Shown in pieces: positions 1 through 7,453 of a stretch of 22,920 nt of DNA (the stretch's first letter is position 1; each line of letters begins with the position of its first letter). The notes under the pieces were generated by a model. It did not search any database and was not told where the DNA came from. It saw only the letters and a program-made list of their open reading frames with translations. The DNA is from an uncultured Novosphingobium sp. (GTDB taxonomy: Bacteria > Pseudomonadota > Alphaproteobacteria > Sphingomonadales > Sphingomonadaceae), in the NCBI GenBank assembly GCA_937897535.1, contig CALCQB010000362.1:1-22920 (forward strand). The letters are read 5' to 3'. A program made the translations under genes and the position numbers.

Positions 1-717
1 GACAGGCCCGCGCGGCCCGGAACTCGCGGATCAGCTTCGGTTGATCCGGAGAGGAAGTGTATCCTTTCCGGGGAGCATGGTTCCCGCGATGGATTGCTTC
101 GCCTCGCGATCTCGCCCGATGGCCTCGTCCTGCCCGATGTCCACGCCAAGGCCCCCGGCCGCGGTGCATGGATCGGTGTGTCCCGCGCCGAGCTTGAAAA
201 GGCGATCGCCAAGGGCCAGATGAAGGGTGCATTGGCGCGCGCGTTCAAGGGCGCTGCGCTGACCATTCCGGATGACTTGCCCGAACGGATCGAAGCCGCG
301 CTTTTCCGCGCCTTTACCGACCGGCTGGGCCTCGAACTGCGCGCCGGCAAGCTCTTGCTCGGCTCGGACCGGATCGCTGAAAAGGCCCGCGCCGGCCGCG
401 TGGCATTTATTGGCCATGCCGCCGATGCCAGCGAAGATGGCTCACGCAAGCTGGATCAGGCGTGGCGCGTGGGCATGGAAACCGAGGGTTCTGGCATGGC
501 GGGAACGCGCTTGCCACTGGACCGGGCGGCGCTGTCTGTGGCATTGGGCCGCGACAATGTCGTCCACCTGGCGCTGACCGACCCCCGGGCAGCGGAACGG
601 GTAGAAGTCCCGCTCCGGCGCTTGCTGCGCTTTCTGGGGCAGGGCCAAACGAACGATCAGGGTAATGGCGAAGGATCGGCCGATGCGGCTGGTCCAGCGC
701 CTGTGACGACAAATTGA
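1..717 (+). CDS. ylxR: YlxR-YlxQ fusion RNA-binding protein (DUF448), 5' end outside window
   Basis: The frame is open from base 1, so the true start lies upstream; the first in-window start-like codon (TTG at 94) would cut off the conserved ERKCILSG segment encoded at 49-72. The N-terminal part carries the DUF448/YlxR signature (RKC near the start, then GRGAWIGVSR). The second part, from about base 322, resembles an L7Ae-type YlxQ domain (AGKLLLGSDRIAEKARAG, then GHAADASEDGSRK), followed by a short acidic/Gln-rich tail. YlxR and YlxQ are small nucleic-acid-binding proteins normally encoded between nusA and infB, and this gene stands 24 bases before infB. The fused arrangement is, as far as I know, common in alphaproteobacteria. 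The exact role is poorly known; an influence on rnpB transcription or ribosome function has been proposed for relatives. Confidence 0.88.
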   Translation, partial: DRPARPGTRGSASVDPERKCILSGEHGSRDGLLRLAISPDGLVLPDVHAKAPGRGAWIGVSRAELEKAIAKGQMKGALARAFKGAALTIPDDLPERIEAALFRAFTDRLGLELRAGKLLLGSDRIAEKARAGRVAFIGHAADASEDGSRKLDQAWRVGMETEGSGMAGTRLPLDRAALSVALGRDNVVHLALTDPRAAERVEVPLRRLLRFLGQGQTNDQGNGEGSADAAGPAPVTTN

Positions 718-741
718 ATTTCGAAGGACTGGTAAGACAAG

Positions 742-3270
742 ATGAGCGATAGCGATAACAAACCGACTTTGGGCCGCAAGCCGCTGGGGCTGAAGAAGTC
801 GGTCGACGCCGGTCAGGTCCAGCAGACCTTCAGCCACGGCCGCACCAACAAGGTGGTGGTCGAGGTCAAGCGCCGCAAGCTGATCGGCAAGCCCGGTGCT
901 GCCGAAGCCGCGCCGCCGCCTCCGCCGCCGCCCCCGCCGCCCGCGCCGGTCGCTGCACCCAAGCCCGCGCCTCGGCCGGCCGCTCCGGCAGGTGAAACCC
1001 CGCAGGAACGCGTCGCCCGGCTGCAGCGCGAGGCTGAGGAAGCGCGGCTCAACATGCTCGAAGAGCAGACCCGGCGTGAGACCGAGGACCGCCAGCGCGC
1101 GCTCGACGAAGAGCGCCGCCGCGCCGAAGACAATCGCAAGGCCGAAGCCGAAGCTGCTGCGGCACCCGTCGCAGCCCCCGCGTCGGTCGCCGCTGAGCCG
1201 GCCGCCGAGGTCGCTGGTGAAGCCGAAGCCGAAGCCACGTCCGAGGACGAAGCCCCGCGCGGCAGCGTCGCTCCCGCCGCGCGCCGGTTCACCCCGGTGG
1301 CCGCGCCCAAGCGGCCCGAGGCCCCGGCCAAGAAGATCGCGCACCCGCGCGACAAGTCGGGCGGCGAACGCCGTCATGCCGGCAAGCTGACGGTCACCCG
1401 GGCGCTCAACGAAGACGAAGGCGCTCGCGCCCGTTCGCTCGCCGCGCTGAAGCGGGCCCGCGAAAAGGAAAAGCGCGCCCACTTCTCCGGCAAGAGCCAG
1501 CCGCGCGAAAAGCAGGTCCGCGACGTGATCGTGCCCGAAGCGATCTCGGTTCAGGAACTCGCCAACCGCATGGCGGAAAAGGGTGCCGACCTGGTCAAGG
1601 CGCTGTTCAAAATGGGCATGCCGGTCACGATCAACGAAGTGATCGACCAGGATACGGCTGAACTGTTGGTCGAGGAATTCGGCCACAACATCCAGCGGGT
1701 CAGCGAAAGCGATGTCGACATTGATGTCGCCGCCGACGTCGATCCCGAGGACACGCTGAAGGCGCGTCCGCCGGTGGTCACGATCATGGGCCATGTCGAT
1801 CACGGCAAGACAAGCCTGCTCGATGCGCTACGCGGAACCGACGTGGTCCGGGGCGAAGCCGGCGGGATCACCCAGCACATCGGTGCCTATCAGATCAAGA
1901 CCAAGGGCGGCGATCTGGTCACCTTCCTCGATACGCCGGGCCACGAAGCCTTCACCGAGATGCGCCAGCGCGGCGCCAACGTGACCGATATCGTGATCCT
2001 GGTCGTGGCCGGGGACGACGGGCTGATGCCGCAGACGATCGAGGCGATCAACCACACCAAGGCGGCCGGCGTGCCGATGATCGTGGCGATCACCAAGAGC
2101 GACAAGCCCGAATTCAACCCGCAGAAGATCCGCGAACGTCTGCTCGAACACGAAATCGTGGTCGAGGCGATGTCGGGCGATGTCCAGGACGTCGAGGTTT
2201 CGGCCAAGACCGGGGCCGGGCTCGACAATCTGATCGAGAAGATCCTGCTCCAGTCCGAACTGCTCGAACTGCGCGCCAATCCGGACCGCGCGGCCGAAGC
2301 GACCGTGGTCGAAGCCAAGCTCGACAAGGGCAAGGGCCCGCTCGCGACGGTGTTGATTACCCGCGGGACGCTCAAGGTTGGCGACATTCTGGTGGTCGGG
2401 ACCCATTCGGGCCGCGTCCGGGCGATGCTCGATGACAAGGGCCGCCAGATCAAGGCCGCCCCGCCGGCGCTGCCGGTCGAGGTGCTGGGGCTCGGCGGCG
2501 TGCCGATGGCCGGCGATACGCTGACTGTCGTCGAAAGCGAGGCCCGCGCCCGCGAAGTTGCGGCGTTCCGTCAGGAACAGGCCACGGCCAAGCGCACCAC
2601 CACGGCTCCGGCCACGATCGAGAACATGTTCTCGGCGCTGACGGCCAAGAACGCCGTGATCGAATATCCGGTGGTGATCCGGTCGGACGTGCAGGGCTCG
2701 ACCGAGGCGATCGTCAATGCGCTCAACAAGCTGTCGAACGACGAGATCAAGGTTCGCGTGCTGCAATCGGGGGTCGGCGCGATCACCGAAAGCGATGTTG
2801 GCCTGGCCCAGGCCAGCGGCGCGCCGATCATCGGCTTCAACGTTCGCCCGAACGCCAAGGCCCGCGAACTGATCGAACGCCAGAAGGTGTCGCTCAAGTA
2901 CTTCGACGTGATCTATCACCTGACCGACGAAGTCGCGAAGGAAATGGCTGGCATCTGGGGTCCGGAACGGATCGAACACGTCGTCGGCCGGGCCGAGGTC
3001 AAGGAAGTGTTCCCGGCCGGCAAGCGCGACAAGGCGGCCGGTCTGCTGGTGCTCGAAGGCGGGATCAAGAAGGGCCTGTTCGCCCGGCTTACCCGCGACG
3101 ACGTCATCGTTTCGAAGACCGTCATTGCTTCGCTGCGCCGCTTCAAGGACGACGTCGCCGAAGTCCGCGGGGGCCTCGAATGCGGCGTGGTCCTGCAGGA
3201 CACCAACGACATCAAGCCGGGCGACATGCTCGAAGTGTTCGAGGTCGAGGAACGCGAGCGGACGCTGTGA
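742..3270 (+). CDS. infB: Translation initiation factor IF-2
   Basis: GTPase that delivers initiator fMet-tRNA to the 30S subunit and promotes subunit joining. The 842-residue length is normal for the long alphaproteobacterial form. Order: IF2-associated N-terminal segment (GRKPLGLKK, residues about 10-50), a low-complexity Pro/Ala/Glu linker with ten consecutive prolines at residues 58-67, an IF2_N module around 267-322, then the G domain with P-loop GHVDHGKT at 350-357, DTPGHE at 397-402 and G4 motif TKSD at 451-454, and the C-terminal beta-barrel, IF-2 and fMet-tRNA-binding domains ending in FEVEERERTL. G4 is TKSD rather than the usual NKxD. An AAGGA at 724-728 is a plausible but rather distant ribosome-binding site for the ATG. 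Part of the nusA-infB-rbfA operon. Confidence 0.98.
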   Translation: MSDSDNKPTLGRKPLGLKKSVDAGQVQQTFSHGRTNKVVVEVKRRKLIGKPGAAEAAPPPPPPPPPPAPVAAPKPAPRPAAPAGETPQERVARLQREAEEARLNMLEEQTRRETEDRQRALDEERRRAEDNRKAEAEAAAAPVAAPASVAAEPAAEVAGEAEAEATSEDEAPRGSVAPAARRFTPVAAPKRPEAPAKKIAHPRDKSGGERRHAGKLTVTRALNEDEGARARSLAALKRAREKEKRAHFSGKSQPREKQVRDVIVPEAISVQELANRMAEKGADLVKALFKMGMPVTINEVIDQDTAELLVEEFGHNIQRVSESDVDIDVAADVDPEDTLKARPPVVTIMGHVDHGKTSLLDALRGTDVVRGEAGGITQHIGAYQIKTKGGDLVTFLDTPGHEAFTEMRQRGANVTDIVILVVAGDDGLMPQTIEAINHTKAAGVPMIVAITKSDKPEFNPQKIRERLLEHEIVVEAMSGDVQDVEVSAKTGAGLDNLIEKILLQSELLELRANPDRAAEATVVEAKLDKGKGPLATVLITRGTLKVGDILVVGTHSGRVRAMLDDKGRQIKAAPPALPVEVLGLGGVPMAGDTLTVVESEARAREVAAFRQEQATAKRTTTAPATIENMFSALTAKNAVIEYPVVIRSDVQGSTEAIVNALNKLSNDEIKVRVLQSGVGAITESDVGLAQASGAPIIGFNVRPNAKARELIERQKVSLKYFDVIYHLTDEVAKEMAGIWGPERIEHVVGRAEVKEVFPAGKRDKAAGLLVLEGGIKKGLFARLTRDDVIVSKTVIASLRRFKDDVAEVRGGLECGVVLQDTNDIKPGDMLEVFEVEERERTL

Positions 3271-3272
3271 CG

Positions 3273-3296
3273 GCGGGGCGCTGACAGGTGCCCCGC
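3273..3296 (+). promoter_or_regulatory. Hairpin covering the start of the DUF1697 gene
   Basis: A perfect 7-bp inverted repeat (GCGGGGC at 3273-3279 and GCCCCGC at 3290-3296) sits directly after the infB stop codon. The GTG start of the next gene (3288-3290) lies at the loop/stem border and the G-rich upstream stretch that could act as ribosome-binding site is in the left arm. No T-run follows, so this is not a convincing terminator. It may make translation of the downstream gene depend on ribosomes finishing infB (inference). Confidence 0.45.
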
Positions 3297-3830
3297 TACG
3301 TCGCCCTGTTCGGCAGCATCAACGTCGGCGGCAACCGGCTGACGATGGCCGACCTGCGTTACGCCTTCGAGCGTGAAGGGTTCGAGGAGGTCGAAACCGT
3401 TGTCGCCAGCGGCAACGTGCTGTTCGCGTTCGACGAGCGGCCCACCGATGGCCTCGAGGACCTGTTCGCGCACATGATGGCCGAGCGCTTCGAGATCGCC
3501 AGCTTCGTCGCGGTGCGCAGCCGCGATGAACTGGCCGAAGCGATTTCGGGCAATCCGTTCGCGGCCGATGGCGCGGAGAATCTGGTGCATACCCAGTTCC
3601 TCGGCGGGCAACCCAGCCAGGCCCAGTTCGACGAACTGGTGGCGGCCTATTCCGGGCGCGGACCGGAAAGGCTCGCGCTGGGGACGCGGGCGCTTTATGT
3701 CGATTATGTCGCTGGCGCGGGGAATACGCGGTTAACCGGTCCCTTTATCGAACGACGGCTGGGCTTTCCGGGCACCGCGCGCAACCTGCGTTCGCTCAGG
3801 CGGATTCTCGGCAAGATGGACGAAAACTGA
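3288..3830 (+). CDS. DUF1697 family protein
   Basis: 180 residues from a GTG start. The opening MPRYVALFGSINVGGNRLTM, the segment RYAFEREGFEEVETVVASGN and a C-terminal RNLRSLRRIL match the DUF1697 pattern (ALLRGINVGG ... GF..V.TYLQSGNVVF ... TVRN..T...L). The family is widespread and has no established biochemical role. The gene lies 17 bases after infB and its TGA overlaps the rbfA ATG by one base, so it is almost certainly co-transcribed with both. An extra gene between infB and rbfA is not part of the canonical order, and no sequence feature ties it to translation. Start chosen because the conserved N-terminus begins there; no longer in-frame start fits. Confidence 0.88.
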   Translation: MPRYVALFGSINVGGNRLTMADLRYAFEREGFEEVETVVASGNVLFAFDERPTDGLEDLFAHMMAERFEIASFVAVRSRDELAEAISGNPFAADGAENLVHTQFLGGQPSQAQFDELVAAYSGRGPERLALGTRALYVDYVAGAGNTRLTGPFIERRLGFPGTARNLRSLRRILGKMDEN

Positions 3831-4222
3831 TGGCTGGCCCTGCAACCCCCGAAACCCGCTCGGTCCGCCTGCTCAAGGTTGGCGAACAGGTCCGCCATGT
3901 CATGTCGGAACTGCTGGCCCGCCAGGAAGTGCATGACGACGTGCTGACCTCGCACACGGTCAGCGTCACCGAGGTGCGGATGTCGCCGGACCTGCGCCAT
4001 GCGACGATCTTCATCAAGTCGCTGCTGGGCGCGAATGAGGACGTGGTGCTGAAGGCGCTGCGCACCAACACCGCCTATTTCCAGAAGGAAGTGGCCGGAC
4101 GGCTCAAGCTGCGGTTCGCGGCCAAGCTCAAGTTCCTGCCCGACGAAAGCTTCGACGAAGCCAGCCGGATCGAGGCCTTGCTGGCCAATCCGAAGGTCCA
4201 GCGGGATCTGGGCGAGGATTGA
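3830..4222 (+). CDS. rbfA: 30S ribosome-binding factor A
   Basis: A 130-residue single KH-fold protein that binds immature 30S subunits and assists 16S rRNA 5'-end processing. Recognisable segments: SVRLLKVGEQVRHVMSELL at the N-terminus, SVTEVRMSPDLRHATIFI in the middle, and LKLRFAAKLKFLPDESFDEASRIEALL, which matches the family's R..P.L.F..D.S...G..I..L pattern. ATG overlaps the upstream stop (TGATG), indicating translational coupling. It lies downstream of infB, as expected, but truB does not follow directly: about 3.7 kb of other genes intervene. The stop codon overlaps the -35 of the toxin-antitoxin promoter. Confidence 0.96.
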   Translation: MAGPATPETRSVRLLKVGEQVRHVMSELLARQEVHDDVLTSHTVSVTEVRMSPDLRHATIFIKSLLGANEDVVLKALRTNTAYFQKEVAGRLKLRFAAKLKFLPDESFDEASRIEALLANPKVQRDLGED

Positions 4223-4253
4223 CCCGCCGCACGGTAAGACGTATCTTACCGGT
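4219..4253 (+). promoter_or_regulatory. Toxin-antitoxin promoter and operator, predicted leaderless start
   Basis: TTGACC at 4219-4224 and TATCTT at 4242-4247 are separated by exactly 17 bp and are close to the sigma-70 consensus. The -10 ends six bases before the antitoxin ATG (4254), so transcription should begin at or next to the A of the start codon; no Shine-Dalgarno sequence is present. An inverted repeat with 8-bp perfect arms (CGGTAAGA at 4232-4239, TCTTACCG at 4244-4251) and a 4-bp centre (CGTA) overlaps the -10. Such a dyad is what an AbrB-fold antitoxin dimer would bind to repress its own operon (inference from the family). Confidence 0.75.
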
Positions 4254-4550
4254 ATGACCGCGCAAACCAGGCTATCGGCCAAGGGACAAGTCGTCATCCC
4301 CAAGGACGTCCGCGACCGGCTGGGGCTGGTCGAAGGGACGGTGTTCGACGTTGTCGAACGCGGAAACGAGGTTGTGCTAAAACGGCAAGCAATGGTTGGA
4401 GATCCGTCTGGCGCTGAAGCGGTTGCCAATGCGGTTAGCGAAATCCAGTCCTACTATCGCTACGACGGTCCGCCGCTTTCGCTGGCAGATATGGATCGGG
4501 CGGTTAGCAAGGCCGTCCGCAAGAAATATTCCCGCAAATCCAAGCCGTGA
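4254..4550 (+). CDS. AbrB/MazE/SpoVT-type antitoxin (VapB-like)
   Basis: 98 residues. The first ~45 residues are a swapped-hairpin AbrB DNA-binding domain: RLSAKGQVVIPKDVRDRLGL, then GTVFDVVERGNEVVLKR. The remainder, containing SYYRYDGPPLSLADMDRAVSK and a basic end, is the expected toxin-binding tail. Such proteins neutralise a cognate PIN-domain RNase and repress their own promoter. The gene ends in a 4-bp overlap (GTGA) with the PIN toxin gene, the usual arrangement of a type II toxin-antitoxin operon. Its promoter/operator lies immediately upstream. The exact subfamily (VapB versus MazE) is not certain; the PIN partner favours VapB. Confidence 0.9.
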   Translation: MTAQTRLSAKGQVVIPKDVRDRLGLVEGTVFDVVERGNEVVLKRQAMVGDPSGAEAVANAVSEIQSYYRYDGPPLSLADMDRAVSKAVRKKYSRKSKP

Positions 4551-4936
4551 TCGCGGTCGATACCTGCATTCTCGCCCGGTGGGTGATGCGCGATGATCCG
4601 GCCCAAGCCGCGATTGCCGACGCTGTTCTGGCCGAACCATTTTATCTTGGAATTGGTGTATTGGTCGAACTGAGCTGGGTGCTGGGCAGCGTTGGCAAGA
4701 TGCCCCGCAATCATATAGCTCGGACTTTCGCAACGCTGCTCGGACTGCCGACGGCCTGCGTGCAGAACGAGGTGCACGTCCGTTGGGCCGTCGAACGCTT
4801 TTCAACGAACGGCGATCTGGCTGACTTGCTTCATCTTGCAAATTCGGTCGATGCCGATGCGTTTGCGACATTTGATGCCAGAATTAGCAAGCAGGCAGGT
4901 CCCAACGCTCCAGTCAGGGTCGTGCTGCTGCCCTAA
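4547..4936 (+). CDS. vapC: PIN-domain toxin RNase (VapC family)
   Basis: 129 residues from a GTG that overlaps the antitoxin stop. Expected PIN acidic residues are present: D5 in MIAVDTC, E41 in VELSWVL, D93 in GDLADLLHLA and D110 in FATFD, which together coordinate Mg2+ or Mn2+ for RNA cleavage. VapC toxins usually cut initiator tRNA, other tRNAs or rRNA; the target here cannot be told from sequence. Residue 7 is Cys where many VapCs have Asn (DTN); this is seen in some relatives and should not abolish metal binding. Base composition is more AT-rich than in neighbouring genes (about 4640-4670), hinting at horizontal acquisition. The stop overlaps the convergent yceI-like gene. Confidence 0.9.
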   Translation: MIAVDTCILARWVMRDDPAQAAIADAVLAEPFYLGIGVLVELSWVLGSVGKMPRNHIARTFATLLGLPTACVQNEVHVRWAVERFSTNGDLADLLHLANSVDADAFATFDARISKQAGPNAPVRVVLLP

Positions 4937-5505
4937 TCCGGCACCAGCCGGGCCTGGATCGTGATCGTCACGTTCTTGCCCACCACCAACGCATAAGACG
5001 TCATCCCGAAATCGCGGCGGTTGATCGTGGTCGTGGCGGCAAGCGCGATCGGCGCGCGACCGCTGGCCCTGGCCGGTGGATCGGCAAAGCTTACCGCCAG
5101 AACCGCCGGGCGGGTTACACCGCGCGCGGTGATCATGCCCTCGACCCGCGCGGTCACCGATCCGGTCATGATCATCCGCTGCCCGGCAAACCGCAGGTTC
5201 GGATAGTTGGCGACATCGAAGAACGCCTTGCCCTTGAGGTAGTCGGTATCGGTCTGGCTCCCCGCGGTCATCGCCCGGGCGTCGAGATCGACCTCGAGGT
5301 CGATCGCGTCGAGCCGGTCCGGGGTCAGCCGGATCGAGCCGCGCATCACCGGAAACCGGACGGTCTTGTGGCCCAGCCCGAAGTAGGACACCCGCGCACT
5401 GACTTGCGACGCCGCGCCGTCGAGCCGGTAGTGATAGCTTGGCCCGGCCGACGCGGTGGCGAGCAGCAGAAGCAGCGCGGTAAAGATCCGTAGTGGCGAC
5501 ACCAT
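4933..5505 (-). CDS. YceI-like periplasmic protein
   Basis: 190 residues with a clear Sec signal peptide (MVSPLRIFTALLLLLATASA, residues 1-20). The mature part fits the YceI lipocalin-like barrel: YRLDGAASQVSARVSYFGLGHKTVRF, then DTDYLKGKAFFDVANYPNLRF, then GMITARGVTRPAVLAV and NRRDFGMTSYALVVGKNVTI. YceI proteins bind long isoprenoid-type or amphiphilic lipids in the periplasm. The gene is convergent with the toxin gene (4-bp overlap, CTAA carrying both stops) and divergent from tdk (79-bp gap). No Shine-Dalgarno sequence is visible before the ATG. Confidence 0.9.
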   Translation of the reverse strand: MVSPLRIFTALLLLLATASAGPSYHYRLDGAASQVSARVSYFGLGHKTVRFPVMRGSIRLTPDRLDAIDLEVDLDARAMTAGSQTDTDYLKGKAFFDVANYPNLRFAGQRMIMTGSVTARVEGMITARGVTRPAVLAVSFADPPARASGRAPIALAATTTINRRDFGMTSYALVVGKNVTITIQARLVPD

Positions 5506-5513
5506 TTGCCGGG

Positions 5514-5542
5514 TGAGTGGCGTTCCACAGCCGCGCTGTCAA
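5514..5542 (-). promoter_or_regulatory. Weak candidate promoter for the yceI-like gene
   Basis: On the minus strand a perfect TTGACA (complement of 5537-5542) lies 17 bp before CACTCA (complement of 5514-5519), which is a poor -10. If used, transcription would start within a few bases of the ATG at 5505. The -35 match is good, the -10 match is not, so this is only a candidate. Confidence 0.25.
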
Positions 5543-5584
5543 TCGTACTGGCCTTTTGGGAACGAGTGCTTATCTCGTGCGCGC

Positions 5585-6163
5585 ATGGCCAAGCTCTATT
5601 TCTACTATGCCAGCATGAACGCGGGCAAATCGACCACGCTGCTGCAGGCCGATTTCAATTACCGCGAACGCGGGATGGCGACGATGCTGTGGACTGCCGC
5701 ACTGGATGATCGCAGTGACACCCGCGCGATCGAAAGCCGGATCGGGCTGGGGGCGGATGCGCACCGCTTCGATCCCGCCACCGACCTGTGGGAGCGGATC
5801 GGAGCGGCTACCCGGGTCGAGCCGCTGGCCTGCGTGCTGGTCGATGAAGCGCAGTTCCTGACCGAGGCGCAGGTCTGGCAACTGGCCAGGGTCGCCGATC
5901 AGGCCAGAATCCCGGTGCTGTGCTATGGCCTGCGGACCGATTTCCAGGGTGAGCTGTTTCCCGGCGCCAAGGTCCTGCTGGGGATCGCCGACAGCCTGGT
6001 CGAGCTGAAAGCGGTGTGCCACTGCGGCCGCAAATCGACCATGAACCTCAGGGTCGATGCCAGCGGCGCGGCGGTCAAGCAGGGTGCGCAGACCGAGATC
6101 GGCGGGAATGACCGCTATGTCGCGCTGTGCCGCAAGCATTTCGTCGAGGCGCTCGAAGGGTGA
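5585..6163 (+). CDS. tdk: Thymidine kinase (type II)
   Basis: Phosphorylates thymidine to dTMP with ATP (pyrimidine salvage). 192 residues, normal for the bacterial enzyme. Walker A SMNAGKST at residues 10-17; VLVDEAQFL (DEAQ, with the catalytic-loop carboxylate region) in the middle; CYGLRTDFQGELF and IGGNDRYVALCRKHF match the lasso and zinc-ribbon regions, with ligands in AVCHCGRKS and LCRKHF. The ATG at 5585 is chosen because the conserved N-terminus begins there, although the frame is open further upstream. No Shine-Dalgarno is visible; a TATCTC at 5571-5576 could be a -10 giving a very short leader. The TGA overlaps the next gene's GTG. Confidence 0.96.
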   Translation: MAKLYFYYASMNAGKSTTLLQADFNYRERGMATMLWTAALDDRSDTRAIESRIGLGADAHRFDPATDLWERIGAATRVEPLACVLVDEAQFLTEAQVWQLARVADQARIPVLCYGLRTDFQGELFPGAKVLLGIADSLVELKAVCHCGRKSTMNLRVDASGAAVKQGAQTEIGGNDRYVALCRKHFVEALEG

Positions 6164-6705
6164 GCGACGGGTTGCACGCGGCGCTGGCGGACGGGGACCT
6201 GCGGCTGGAGCTGCTGGCCGAGCAGCACCGCGAGCCGCTCCGCGCCGCCTGCGCGCGCGATGCGGAAATCTGGCAGATCTACCCCTTCACATACGAAGGG
6301 GATGCCTTCGATCCGCAGTTTGACCTGATGCTCGCGGCCGGGACGCGGCGCTGTTATGCAATTGTCCACGGTGGCGCGGTGGTGGGCATGACCGCCTGGA
6401 TCGAACACGGTCAGCCGGGCTGGTCGATCGAGATCGGTAACACCTATATCGTCCCCGAATTGCGCGGCACCGGGTTCAACCGGCGGATCAAGCAGCTGAT
6501 GCTCGACCATGCCTTTGCTTCCGGGCTGGAGCGGGTGGCGTTCAAGGTCGATGCGATCAACCTGCGCAGCCGCGCCGCCGTGCTCAAGCTCGGCTGCAGC
6601 CAGGAAGGGATCATGCGGCATGAGCGCCGGACCTGGACCGGGCGGCTGCGCGATACGGTGCTTTTCAGTGTGCTGCGCGACGAATGGTGTAAGGAACCCG
6701 GATGA
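6160..6705 (+). CDS. GNAT family N-acetyltransferase (RimJ/RimL-like)
   Basis: 181 residues from GTG 6160, which overlaps the tdk stop (GTGA) and gives the shorter, more plausible N-terminus. The acetyl-CoA pyrophosphate-binding signature is PELRGTGFNRRIKQLMLDHAF (R102-G-T-G105), followed by VDAINLRSRAAVLKLGCSQEGIMR, the usual 'N.RS...ekLGF...G' segment of RimJ/RimL-type enzymes. It probably acetylates an amine on a protein N-terminus or small molecule; the substrate is unknown. ATGA overlap with the following protease gene makes tdk, this gene and the protease one translationally coupled unit. Confidence 0.87.
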   Translation: MSDGLHAALADGDLRLELLAEQHREPLRAACARDAEIWQIYPFTYEGDAFDPQFDLMLAAGTRRCYAIVHGGAVVGMTAWIEHGQPGWSIEIGNTYIVPELRGTGFNRRIKQLMLDHAFASGLERVAFKVDAINLRSRAAVLKLGCSQEGIMRHERRTWTGRLRDTVLFSVLRDEWCKEPG

Positions 6706-7394
6706 ACGATACCCTGTTTCAGGCTGCGGCGCTGATCATCCCGCTGATCATCGCGATCGTGTTCCACGAAGTCGCCCACGGCTGGACCGCGCGGGCGCTG
6801 GGCGATCATACCGCGGCGCAGCTCGGGCGACTGAGCCTCAACCCGCTCAAGCACGTCGATCTGTTCGGCACGATCATCCTGCCGGGGATGCTCAAGCTCG
6901 CCGGCTTGCCGATGTTCGGCTATGCCAAGCCGGTCCCGGTGGTCAAAGGCCGCCTGCGCAACCCGCGCCGCGACATGATGATCGTCGCCGCCGCCGGTCC
7001 GGGCAGCAATCTGGTGATGGGGCTGATCGGGGCGGTGCTGCTGGGGCTGCTGATGAAGCCTTATGGCGGACTGGCCGAGCCGTCGCTGGCGATCTCGTTC
7101 CTGATGGCCAACCTGGTCAACTTCATCCTGCTCAATGTCTTTCTGGCGCTGTTCAACCTGCTGCCAATCCCGCCGTTTGACGGCGGCCACATTGTCGAGG
7201 GTCTGCTGCCGCCGCAAGTGGCCCGCAAGTACGCCGGGCTGCACAACAAGGCCCTGCTGATCATGATCCTGCTGCTGGTCGTGCTGCCGTGGATCGCGCC
7301 GAGCCTCAACGTGATCAGCTGGCTGATCGTCCCGCCGGTGCAGTGGCTGTCGGGCCATTACCTGGCGCTGGCCGGTGCGATCGCGGCCGGCTAG
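6702..7394 (+). CDS. Site-2 protease family membrane metallopeptidase (M50)
   Basis: 230 residues, multiple membrane segments. Zinc-binding HEVAH at residues 22-26 lies within the first membrane helix; GPGSNLVMGL follows about residue 100, and the third ligand motif is in LFNLLPIPPFDGGHI (Asp of PFDGG). These are hallmarks of the compact Rv-type/YwhC-like site-2 proteases without PDZ domain, which cut substrates inside the membrane. The natural substrate is unknown; no anti-sigma factor is encoded nearby. The start overlaps the acetyltransferase stop by 4 bp. Confidence 0.92.
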   Translation: MNDTLFQAAALIIPLIIAIVFHEVAHGWTARALGDHTAAQLGRLSLNPLKHVDLFGTIILPGMLKLAGLPMFGYAKPVPVVKGRLRNPRRDMMIVAAAGPGSNLVMGLIGAVLLGLLMKPYGGLAEPSLAISFLMANLVNFILLNVFLALFNLLPIPPFDGGHIVEGLLPPQVARKYAGLHNKALLIMILLLVVLPWIAPSLNVISWLIVPPVQWLSGHYLALAGAIAAG

Positions 7395-7400
7395 CCCAAC

Positions 7401-7428
7401 TTGTCGCCCGGAAAAACAGTGTTATGTT
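7401..7428 (+). promoter_or_regulatory. Candidate promoter for the DUF6491-like gene
   Basis: TTGTCG (7401-7406) and TATGTT (7423-7428) spaced by 16 bp; the predicted start site about 7435 leaves a ~19-nt leader containing GGGAG (7441-7445) as ribosome-binding site for ATG 7454. This lies in the 59-bp gap after the protease gene. Confidence 0.4.
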
Positions 7429-7453
7429 AGGCTCTTGAGCGGGAGTCCGAGCG

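Noticed and set aside
442..1803. 453-codon minus-strand frame
   Set aside because: Antisense shadow of the infB low-complexity linker, Gly/Arg-rich without any motif.
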